Below, piece after piece: positions 1 through 6,148 of a DNA stretch of 6,880 nucleotides. The notes under the pieces were generated by a model that had not been told where the DNA came from, searched no databases, and worked only from the letters and a program-made list of their open reading frames with translations. Every line of letters begins with the position of its first letter. Within the stretch, counting starts at the first letter, position 1. Both the position numbers and the translations under genes were made by a program. This DNA is from Candidatus Poribacteria bacterium (GTDB lineage Bacteria > Poribacteria > WGA-4E > WGA-3G), in assembly GCA_028818995.1 (NCBI GenBank), contig JAPPMR010000673.1, positions 1 to 6,880 of the forward strand. The letters run 5' to 3'.

Positions 1-1
1 A

Positions 2-841
2 CGTATACGTTCAGAGACCACCATTGCTACAGGGGCAGTCTCAATTAGTTATGCAGCGGTAGAACTTGCAAAGAAGATTTTCAATACTTTAGAAGACAAA
101 ACTGTAGCGATTATTGGGGCGGGTGAGATGAGCGAACTGACTGCGAAACATCTCGTCGCGAATGGTGTTTCAAAAGTAATTGTTGCGAACCGTACTTATG
201 AACGTGCTGTCAAAATAGCAGAAAAGTTTAAAGGCATTCCAGTTGCTTACGAGAAAGATCTAAACTTTCTCATTGATGCTGATATCATCATCAGTTCCAC
301 AGATGCGCCTTACTATCTTATTGAACGTAAACCGCTTGCTGAGGTCATGAAAAAACGGAAACATCGTTATATGTTTCTCATTGACATCGCTGTTCCGCGT
401 GATATAGAACCGGATGTGAGCAAAATCAACCATGCCTTTCTCTATAACATTGATGATTTAGAAGCAGTTGTCGCGTCTAATCTCAAAGAGCGGAAACAGG
501 AAGCGGTTCGCGCAGAACAGATTGTCTCTGAAGAGGCAAAGCGATTTCACGACCAACTGCAAATCCTTGAAGTTAATCCCACCATTAAAGCACTTCATCA
601 GCAATTTCAACAGATTGCTGAAACAGAACTTCAAGTCTGCCTTGATTGCACTGCATTGTCGGACACCCAAGAAACAGCTGTTGCATCTATGACACAGGCA
701 ATAGTCAAAAAACTTCTACATCACCCAGTAGAAAACTTACGCCACGCAGTCAATGATGGCAATGCTGATCATGGGCAGTATGTTCATGCACTCCAAGAAC
801 TGTTCGCGTTAGATGATAATAACGATAAGGAACAGGAATGA
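2..841 (+). CDS. hemA: Glutamyl-tRNA reductase, C-terminal part (5' end outside window)
   Basis: HemA reduces glutamyl-tRNA(Glu) with NADPH to glutamate-1-semialdehyde, the first committed step of C5-pathway tetrapyrrole synthesis in the cytoplasm. The frame is open from base 2 and gives 279 residues. The ATG at 128 is internal, because family sequence continues upstream of it (ETTIATGAVSISYAAVELAK, fragment residues 5-24). The NADPH-binding signature GAGEMSEL lies at 39-46, followed by VIVANRTYERA, SSTDAPYYLIE and FLIDIAVPRDIEP, which are typical of the Rossmann domain. The helical C-terminal dimerisation domain follows. Full-length family members have roughly 420 residues, so about 150 N-terminal residues, including the catalytic cysteine domain, lie outside the window. 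The stop codon overlaps the hemC start (ATGA). This is the 5'-most visible gene of a hemA-hemC-cobA/hemD operon. Identification is secure. Confidence 0.95.
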   Translation, partial: RIRSETTIATGAVSISYAAVELAKKIFNTLEDKTVAIIGAGEMSELTAKHLVANGVSKVIVANRTYERAVKIAEKFKGIPVAYEKDLNFLIDADIIISSTDAPYYLIERKPLAEVMKKRKHRYMFLIDIAVPRDIEPDVSKINHAFLYNIDDLEAVVASNLKERKQEAVRAEQIVSEEAKRFHDQLQILEVNPTIKALHQQFQQIAETELQVCLDCTALSDTQETAVASMTQAIVKKLLHHPVENLRHAVNDGNADHGQYVHALQELFALDDNNDKEQE

Positions 842-1764
842 ACAGCGCAGTTACAATCGGCACGCGTGGCAGCCAACTTGCACTCTGGCAAGCATCCTTC
901 GTCCAACAGCAATTAGCGCACCATTTCCCCGATCTTAAGGTTGACCTCAAAATTATCAAAACTATAGGTGATACTGTCCAGAATCGCTCTTTGATAGGAT
1001 TAGGCAAGGGGGTTTTTACCAAAGAGATAGAAATCGCCCTCTTAAATGGTGAAATTGACCTTGCTGTTCATAGCCTTAAAGATCTCCCTACTGAATTACC
1101 TGAAGGACTCTGTATAGCCGCAATTCCGACGCGGGAAGACCCGCGCGATGTGCTTGTTACATCTACAGGATTTCCTTTAGAAGATTTGCTGAATGGTGCG
1201 AAAATCGGCACGACGAGTCCGCGGCGAAAGGCGCAGCTACTTCACATACGTTCAGACTTACAAGTCGTTGATGTTCGCGGCAATGTTGATACACGAATTC
1301 GTAAACTTGAAGAAACTGATCTGGATGGAATTATCCTTGCTGCAGCAGGAATAAAACGTCTCCTTAAAGAAGAGGTTATTACGCAATTTTTTGATATAGA
1401 ACAGATGGTTCCAGCAGTTGGACAAGGAGCTTTGGCGATTGAAGCGCGTCAAGGGGATAAGGACATAGAAAATCTGCTTGCTCCTCTGAACGACATGACG
1501 ACAGAAGCAGAGGTTACCGCTGAAAGAACTGTGTTGGAAAATCTTGGTGGAGGATGTCAGCTGCCAATCGGTGCTTATGCTAAACATGTTGATGGTGAAC
1601 TCTCACTTATAGGTACTGTGTGCCATCCTGAGGGACGGGTACGTATTGTAGAAAGGATTACGGGAAAATTAGACGATGCGCAGCAATTGGGAAAAATCGT
1701 TGCCGAGAAATTGCGGAACAGTGGTGCGAATGAACTATTGAAGGCACAGTCAGACGTGGGATGA
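838..1764 (+). CDS. hemC: Hydroxymethylbilane synthase (porphobilinogen deaminase)
   Basis: HemC condenses four porphobilinogens into the linear tetrapyrrole hydroxymethylbilane, using a covalently bound dipyrromethane primer. The 308-residue length is normal. The N-terminus has IGTRGSQLALWQ (residues 7-18). The catalytic aspartate is Asp82 in HSLKDLP. Arg129/Arg130 in TSPRRKAQL and Arg147/Arg153 in VRGNVDTRIRKL match the substrate and cofactor-binding arginines. The dipyrromethane attachment residue is Cys240 in GGGCQLPIGAYA. All active-site residues I could check are present. The ATG overlaps the hemA stop by 4 bp, and AAGGAA at 827-832 is a Shine-Dalgarno site with a 5-nt gap, which supports this start. 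The gene ends in another ATGA overlap, so its product is probably made alongside the fused enzyme that uses its unstable product. Confidence 0.97.
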   Translation: MNSAVTIGTRGSQLALWQASFVQQQLAHHFPDLKVDLKIIKTIGDTVQNRSLIGLGKGVFTKEIEIALLNGEIDLAVHSLKDLPTELPEGLCIAAIPTREDPRDVLVTSTGFPLEDLLNGAKIGTTSPRRKAQLLHIRSDLQVVDVRGNVDTRIRKLEETDLDGIILAAAGIKRLLKEEVITQFFDIEQMVPAVGQGALAIEARQGDKDIENLLAPLNDMTTEAEVTAERTVLENLGGGCQLPIGAYAKHVDGELSLIGTVCHPEGRVRIVERITGKLDDAQQLGKIVAEKLRNSGANELLKAQSDVG

Positions 1765-3296
1765 ATCCATCTATGAAAACAACACAAACAGGTATCGTTT
1801 ATATCGTAGGTGCTGGCCCTGGTGATAGGAAACTTATTACCCTTAAGGGTGTGGAATGCCTTCAGCAAGCAGATGTTGTCATTTACGATTTGCTTCTGAA
1901 CGATACGCTATTAGAACATTGTCCCATACACACCGAGAAGATCCAAGCACCCGACCCAAGAATCCGATCCAACCGTCAAGCGGAACTCAATCAATTGCTG
2001 ATCCAACATGCGAAAGAAGGTAAAATCGTTGTGCGTCTGAAGGGTGGCGACCCATATATCTTCGGGCGCGGAGGCGAGGAAGCGATGGCACTTGCCGAAC
2101 AAGGAATTCCGTTTGAATTTGTCCCTGGTGTTACCTCTGCTATTGCTGTCTCTGCCTATGCTGGAATTCCGGTTACGCATCGCGACTATGCCTCATCGGT
2201 TGCGTTTGTCACGGGACATTCTGCTGCATTGCACCCCGATTCAAACATCAATTGGGAACAACTTGCCACTGCGGTAGATACACTTGTGGTCTATATGGGA
2301 GTGGCACATCTCCGCCAAATTGTGGAACGATTGACGACACACGGTAGAGCACCACAAACTCCGGTAAGTTTAGTCCGCGTTGGAACGACCCCCCAACAAT
2401 TTGTTGTCCAAGGCACGCTTGCTGATATTGTGGAGAAAGTTGAGGCGGTCCAGCTGAAAAGCCCTGCGATTATCGTTGTGGGAGAGGTGAACCGACTACG
2501 TGATCAACTCCGATGGTTTGATAATAAGCCACTCTTTGGAAAACGCATCCTTGTCACACGCGCCCGCGCACAAGCAAGCGAATTTGCTGACCTTCTGGAA
2601 GCAAACGGGGCAGAAGTTATACAATTTCCCACCATAGAAATTCGTCCACTTGAAATTGATAGTGCTAAAATACCTTCTCCTGAACAATATGATTGGGTTA
2701 TTTTTACAAGTGTCAATGCTGTTGAGATATACTATACACGCTTACGAGAGAAGGGGAAGGACACGAGAGTTTTTGGCGGATGCAGTGTATGTGCTGTTGG
2801 ACCGAAAACGGTTGAAGCACTAAACTGCATCGGTATTTATCCCGATTTTGTGCCATCACACGCGAGCGGAAAAGTTGTCGCAACGGAAATAGAAGATGTT
2901 CAGAGTAATAGAATCCTGTTGCCTCGCGCAAAAATTGCTACTGCTGACCTCCCAAATATCTTGCGCGATAAAGGGGCATACGTTGACGATGTGCCCCTTT
3001 ATAATACCGTCAAAGTAGTAAGTGAAAACAGTGATGTTATTGAAAAAGACCTTTTAGATGGAAAAATTGACATCGTTACGTTTACAAGTTCTTCAACCGT
3101 TACCAACTTTCTTGAGATGCTTCCAACGCATACCGCGAAGAATTTGTTGGCAAATGTTCGTGTTGCAGTGATTGGTCCAACAACAGAAGCAACCGCAACA
3201 AAACACGGTGTACGCGTTGACATCATAGCAAAAGAAGCTACGATTGAAAGCCTTGTTAAAACGATTATTGCGGAATATGAAAATCTATCGGAATAG
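1761..3296 (+). CDS. cobA-hemD: Fused uroporphyrinogen-III C-methyltransferase / uroporphyrinogen-III synthase
   Basis: This 511-residue bifunctional enzyme has two complete domains. Residues about 12-250 are a SUMT/CobA S-adenosylmethionine-dependent methyltransferase, with VYIVGAGPGD (13-22), VRLKGGDPYIFGRGGEE (91-107), PGVTSA (122-127), GIPVTHRD (135-142) and YMG (178-180). This domain makes precorrin-2 from uroporphyrinogen III. Residues about 257-511 are HemD, with GKRILVTRARAQ (260-271), DWVIFTSVNAV (311-321), AVGPKT (345-350), PLYNTV (412-417), VTFTSSSTV (439-447) and IGPTT (471-475). This domain cyclises hydroxymethylbilane to uroporphyrinogen III. Fusion order is methyltransferase first, as in several anaerobic and Firmicute lineages. 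The ATG at 1761 overlaps the hemC stop but has no clear Shine-Dalgarno spacing. The ATG at 1773 (residue 5) would also give a normal family N-terminus, so the exact start is uncertain. Precorrin-2 feeds siroheme or cobalamin, while unmethylated uroporphyrinogen III goes to heme. Confidence 0.95.
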   Translation: MNPSMKTTQTGIVYIVGAGPGDRKLITLKGVECLQQADVVIYDLLLNDTLLEHCPIHTEKIQAPDPRIRSNRQAELNQLLIQHAKEGKIVVRLKGGDPYIFGRGGEEAMALAEQGIPFEFVPGVTSAIAVSAYAGIPVTHRDYASSVAFVTGHSAALHPDSNINWEQLATAVDTLVVYMGVAHLRQIVERLTTHGRAPQTPVSLVRVGTTPQQFVVQGTLADIVEKVEAVQLKSPAIIVVGEVNRLRDQLRWFDNKPLFGKRILVTRARAQASEFADLLEANGAEVIQFPTIEIRPLEIDSAKIPSPEQYDWVIFTSVNAVEIYYTRLREKGKDTRVFGGCSVCAVGPKTVEALNCIGIYPDFVPSHASGKVVATEIEDVQSNRILLPRAKIATADLPNILRDKGAYVDDVPLYNTVKVVSENSDVIEKDLLDGKIDIVTFTSSSTVTNFLEMLPTHTAKNLLANVRVAVIGPTTEATATKHGVRVDIIAKEATIESLVKTIIAEYENLSE

Positions 3297-3298
3297 AT
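3283..3298 (-). terminator. Possible weak terminator hairpin at the convergent junction
   Basis: ATCTAT and ATAGAT form a perfect 6-bp stem with a 4-nt loop overlapping the cobA-hemD stop codon. Read on the minus strand, downstream of the transporter gene, the loop is TCCG (a UNCG-type tetraloop) and the stem runs directly into TTTT. The stem is AT-rich and short, so termination efficiency is doubtful. Confidence 0.3.
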
Positions 3299-3305
3299 GT
3301 AACAC

Positions 3306-4811
3306 TTATTTGTCGACTTTTACTGAAAAATCGGCAAGATATAAGGTGCTATCACCTTTTGATAAACTGTGATTGATCCAAAAATAGAATCCCGCGCACA
3401 ACACCAAGCCTATCTGTTTCCATATTGGCGGTTGAATCTCTTTCGGTAAGAATTTTCGGTTAACATATAATGTGTGGAGTGCACAAATTACAAGTTGGTA
3501 ACCGCCTACCGTCGCAGATACAATAATCATGAGAAAAGGTTTTGCCAGATACATTGCGATGACACCCCACAGAATATAGGCAATCAGAATTGGATAATAG
3601 ATCCATTTAGCGTTATGTTCACCCATCTTTCGTGCGCTTCTAAAACCAGTCCAAATTATATCGGTATAACGACGCGGAACACCATCAACACCTCCAAGTT
3701 GCGTTGAAAACAGCACCCAAAATCCACACAACAGCGTCAGATACCACATGATTCTACCGCCCTTTGCTTGAAGTCCTTCTGCTTGGAAGGCTGCAGCAGA
3801 CCACTGGTCTATCTCTTGACCTGAAGGGACAAAAGCGATTGTCAGCATAGCAGGTAGTGCCAACCCGATGAAACATCCGACCAGCCAAATATAGTACTGC
3901 TCAAAGCGAACATATTTCCACCACTCCTTGAATCGTTCCAGATTCTCAGGTGTTATACGGAATACTTTACCTAAGTGGGAAAGTGTTACGTTCTGCCCTC
4001 CGATTATAGATGGAATAGCACCTACCAACTTGCTCATTCCCCATCCTTTGTCGCGGACGTAATTAGATATTGTGATATTTCCCAAGCCACCGCTTCCAGC
4101 ATAAGCTGCGAACGCACCAAGCAACAACCAGTCAAACTCGCCGCCACTTACATCGTCAGGCAATGCACCAAAACTAAAGAAACCTTTTATGACAGTCCAC
4201 CATACTCTGGGCGGAACAAGAAATAGGTCAACAATAACCAAATATCCGATAATCCAAACAACCATAAAAAGTAGTACTTTTTCAAGCGCGTTATAAATCT
4301 TACCGCCGAACATTACGATGGCAAGGCAACCGAAAAATATAAGATATGCAAAGACTCGGACGGTGTTTTGATCAGCGTCCTGAGGCATGTAACCCAGATA
4401 AGCTGCAGCCAATGCAGTTGCAGCAGTCATCGCCCATCCTGGCCAGATTCCAAAAAAATCAACACCAGAATAGAAAATTGCCCAGAACCTTGGTCCCGGT
4501 TTACACCGCATGTAGCCACTCAACATCGGTTCACCGGTGTAAAGGGTGTAACGAATTGCCTCTGTGTTCAGAACTACTTGAAGCACGATTGCAATAGTCG
4601 CAATCCAGAGCAACGTACCACCATATTGTGCTGTAATTGCCGGACCTAATAACCATTCCCCACTGCCGATAGAAGCACCCAAGGCAATAATTCCGGGTCC
4701 AAGTATACCTGCAAATGCAAGACCAAATTTATAACGCGGCGGTGCTGGTAATTCATCAACCTCCCAATCGGGAAGTGTGCCGCCATCAACACGTTCATTC
4801 GTTTCTGCCAT
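3306..4811 (-). CDS. Nramp-like (APC/LeuT-fold) membrane transporter lacking canonical metal-site motifs
   Basis: This integral inner-membrane transporter has 501 residues from the chosen start and about 11 hydrophobic segments (near 30-50, 66-86, 109-140, 153-169, 179-200, 228-246, 307-328, 354-375, 405-423, 425-449, 464-480). Family membership comes from the first helix, LGPGIIALGASIGSGEWLLG, followed by AQYGGTLLW, which aligns with the Nramp pattern LGPGF..., DPGN, AQFGYTLLW. The metal-binding DPGN is replaced by GSGE (residues 49-52). Helix 6 reads YAGSGGLGN (237-245) in place of a MPHN-type motif, so manganese or iron transport should not be assumed. The frame extends to a TTG at 4829, but ATG 4811 is preferred: GGGAG in the end of the upstream gene lies about 11 nt before it. 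The start is 5 bp after the dehydrogenase stop, so the two are an operon and probably translationally coupled. Family call is fairly sure; substrate unknown. Confidence 0.85.
   Translation of the reverse strand: MAETNERVDGGTLPDWEVDELPAPPRYKFGLAFAGILGPGIIALGASIGSGEWLLGPAITAQYGGTLLWIATIAIVLQVVLNTEAIRYTLYTGEPMLSGYMRCKPGPRFWAIFYSGVDFFGIWPGWAMTAATALAAAYLGYMPQDADQNTVRVFAYLIFFGCLAIVMFGGKIYNALEKVLLFMVVWIIGYLVIVDLFLVPPRVWWTVIKGFFSFGALPDDVSGGEFDWLLLGAFAAYAGSGGLGNITISNYVRDKGWGMSKLVGAIPSIIGGQNVTLSHLGKVFRITPENLERFKEWWKYVRFEQYYIWLVGCFIGLALPAMLTIAFVPSGQEIDQWSAAAFQAEGLQAKGGRIMWYLTLLCGFWVLFSTQLGGVDGVPRRYTDIIWTGFRSARKMGEHNAKWIYYPILIAYILWGVIAMYLAKPFLMIIVSATVGGYQLVICALHTLYVNRKFLPKEIQPPIWKQIGLVLCAGFYFWINHSLSKGDSTLYLADFSVKVDK
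3343..3360 (+). terminator. Possible weak terminator hairpin for the hem operon
   Basis: AAGGTG and CACCTT pair around a CTAT loop, with two further T residues after the stem. It lies about 47 bp past the hem operon stop, inside the 3' end of the opposing transporter gene, so it may be a coding coincidence. No stronger + strand terminator is visible at this junction. Confidence 0.25.
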
Positions 4812-4816
4812 ATATT

Positions 4817-5845
4817 TTACCACTCCCAAAATATGTTTATATCTAATTTCTCAGCGATGTTTTCAAGACTTCGTAAGTGATCTACGTGAATAGGAATTCC
4901 GCTCTCTATCCATTTATCATAGTTGTTCCACTCAATTTCCCCCGGTAGATAGACTTGCGTAAATCCTTCTGCCGTTTTCGCCCCGTGAATCTTGTTGATT
5001 CCTTGTTCCACATCAGAAATATACGCATCATAATCTGTGAAACTTTCAATGTTTATCGCAATAAAAAAATGCTCAGATGAAGTGCCGGTTTTGTTGCAAG
5101 ACATCATGCCGCCAGTGAGAGGACCCGCCAAAATTCCCATAATAAGGGCTAATCCGTAGCCTCTCGGTCCTGCAGCAGGTGCCATTAAACCCCTTTGATT
5201 TGGATCGCTACTTGGTTGTCCTGAATCGTCCAAAAGCCATCCTTCAGGAATCGGTTTATCGTACATTCGTAACGTTCCAATTTTCCCCCATGATGAAACA
5301 CCGCACGCCATATCTAATACTATCGGATGTCCATCGCCAGTTGGCAGTGCATAACTCAAAGCATTGTTTCCGACCACTGCCTCTGCTCCACCGGGTGCCA
5401 CAATAGAGGGTCTACCTGTATTCGTTGTTGAAAAACCGATCATCCGATTTTCCACAGCCATAATTGAATAGCATGCTGCAGCACCGAAATGTCCTGCATT
5501 ATGCACTCCTGCCGCAGCCACACCGGTTGTTTTTGCCTTTGCTATTGCTGTTTCCATAGCGAGTGTGCTTGCCAGATGTCCCATACCGTTGTCGCCATCT
5601 ACGACAGCGAAACTCGGTCCTTCTGAAACAATGCTGAGATCGGGTTTGGGATTTAAATTCCCATCAAGGACTTGGTTGAGATAACCGGGTAGCGCACGTG
5701 TGCCGTGTGAATGCACCCCTCGCAAATCAGTTTGTACCTGAAGTTTAGCCATCTGTTCGGCATATTCTGATGACAAACCAGCCTTTTCACATAGAGATCG
5801 AGCGAAATCGTGTAACTTCGCTGCATCAATTACAATTTCTTGCAT
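4817..5845 (-). CDS. LDH2/MDH2-family malate/L-lactate-type dehydrogenase
   Basis: This 342-residue cytoplasmic oxidoreductase belongs to the NAD(P)-dependent malate/L-lactate dehydrogenase family that also includes YiaK, sulfolactate, ureidoglycolate and delta-1-piperideine-2-carboxylate enzymes. These interconvert 2-oxo acids (or cyclic imines) and the reduced acids. Visible signatures are DLRGVHSHGTRALPGYL (residues 40-56, with His47 and Arg50 of the SHGxxR active-site motif), VHNAGHFGAAACY (114-126, with conserved His119), FSTTNTGRPSIVAPGG followed by GNNALSYALP (138-168), a PIPEGWLLDDSGQ segment, and a C-terminal glycine-rich GPRGYGLALIMGILAGPLTGG. Length is typical and no key residue appears lost. 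GAGAGG just upstream of ATG 5845 is a good ribosome site. The substrate cannot be read from sequence; the name malate or lactate dehydrogenase would be over-precise. It is the promoter-proximal gene of the two-gene operon with the transporter. Confidence 0.9.
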   Translation of the reverse strand: MQEIVIDAAKLHDFARSLCEKAGLSSEYAEQMAKLQVQTDLRGVHSHGTRALPGYLNQVLDGNLNPKPDLSIVSEGPSFAVVDGDNGMGHLASTLAMETAIAKAKTTGVAAAGVHNAGHFGAAACYSIMAVENRMIGFSTTNTGRPSIVAPGGAEAVVGNNALSYALPTGDGHPIVLDMACGVSSWGKIGTLRMYDKPIPEGWLLDDSGQPSSDPNQRGLMAPAAGPRGYGLALIMGILAGPLTGGMMSCNKTGTSSEHFFIAINIESFTDYDAYISDVEQGINKIHGAKTAEGFTQVYLPGEIEWNNYDKWIESGIPIHVDHLRSLENIAEKLDINIFWEW

Positions 5846-5875
5846 AAAACCCTCTCTGGAAATGAATTAGCTGCC

Positions 5876-5904
5876 ATTTTAGCAGACAGAGAGCAATGAA
5901 GCAA
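5876..5904 (-). promoter_or_regulatory. Candidate sigma70-type promoter for the dehydrogenase-transporter operon
   Basis: On the minus strand, TTGCTT (5904-5899) and TAAAAT (5881-5876) are separated by 17 bp. The -10 matches consensus at five of six positions and the -35 at three. Transcription would start near 5869 and leave a leader of about 24 nt before the ATG at 5845, with room for the GAGAGG ribosome site. Short CTGC/GCAG arms flank the -10. Confidence 0.5.
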
Positions 5905-5950
5905 GCACAATTTTTGATGTTGCAATGCGGCTGTAATCTCCGAAAATTCT

Positions 5951-5982
5951 ACATTTTGTTGACATATTAACTTTCAAAATGT
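5951..5982. promoter_or_regulatory. 8-bp perfect inverted repeat framing the -35 box (candidate operator)
   Basis: ACATTTTG (5951-5958) and CAAAATGT (5975-5982) are exact reverse complements. The left arm ends one base before the -35 hexamer and the right arm ends one base before the -10 hexamer, so a protein bound here would cover the promoter. Arm centres are 24 bp apart. The region is AT-rich, so chance occurrence is possible. Confidence 0.35.
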
Positions 5983-5988
5983 TAAAAT
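5959..5988 (+). promoter_or_regulatory. Candidate strong sigma70-type promoter for the unknown exported-protein gene
   Basis: TTGACA (5959-5964) is a perfect -35. TAAAAT (5983-5988) matches the -10 consensus at five of six positions, with an 18-bp spacer. It points toward the gene at 6200. The predicted leader is about 205 nt and would include the whole structured repeat element at 6039-6164. The same -10 hexamer is used by the divergent promoter about 80 bp away. Confidence 0.6.
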
Positions 5989-6062
5989 TCATTTCATAAA
6001 ATACACATAATCAAGTATGGTAGAGATTAGAATTACCGCTACATTCCTGAACTGTGAATCAA

Positions 6063-6089
6063 CGCTGAATGCGCGTATGGCATTCAGCG
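6063..6089. repeat. Perfect 10-bp inverted repeat (hairpin 1)
   Basis: CGCTGAATGC (6063-6072) and GCATTCAGCG (6080-6089) pair perfectly around the 7-nt loop GCGTATG. No T-run follows on the + strand, so it does not resemble an intrinsic terminator. It abuts the second hairpin module. Confidence 0.85.
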
Positions 6090-6111
6090 GGAGGGAACTC
6101 CGATTCCCGAC
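6090..6111 (+). repeat. 22-nt hairpin module, forward copy (hairpin 2)
   Basis: The core GGGAA-CTCCGA-TTCCC (6093-6108) forms a 5-bp stem with a 6-nt loop, inside a 22-nt unit from GGAG to CGAC. The unit matches the reverse complement of 6127-6148 at 18 of 22 positions. Confidence 0.75.
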
Positions 6112-6126
6112 TGCTCCTAAGTTTCT

Positions 6127-6148
6127 GTCGCGATTCGGAGATCGCTCC
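6127..6148 (-). repeat. 22-nt hairpin module, inverted copy (hairpin 3)
   Basis: The core GCGAT-TCGGAG-ATCGC (6130-6145) forms a 5-bp stem with a 6-nt loop. Read on the minus strand it is the same unit as 6090-6111. The four differences fall as two swapped base pairs in the stem, so pairing is kept in both copies. GCTCCTA follows the core of each copy on the + strand (6113-6119 and 6144-6150). Confidence 0.75.

Noticed and set aside
1..10. Perfect palindrome ACGTATACGT at the window start
   Set aside because: It lies inside the hemA coding frame (Arg-Ile-Arg region) and looks like a codon coincidence.
750..1022. Minus-strand open frame across the hemA-hemC junction
   Set aside because: It is fully covered by two conserved genes on the other strand and its translation has no recognisable features.
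6..1256. Repeated 11-mer ATACGTTCAGA in hemA (6-16) and hemC (1246-1256)
   Set aside because: Both copies lie in well-conserved coding sequence in unrelated contexts, with no extension of the match; treated as chance.
4346..4649. Open frames on the + strand opposite the transporter gene
   Set aside because: They lie antisense to a membrane protein gene with clear family features, have no recognisable domain and no ribosome site; shadow frames.
5852..5893. 7-bp inverted repeat CTCTCTG / CAGAGAG around the dehydrogenase promoter
   Set aside because: The left arm overlaps the ribosome site and the right arm lies in the promoter spacer outside the transcript; low-complexity CT repeats make chance likely.
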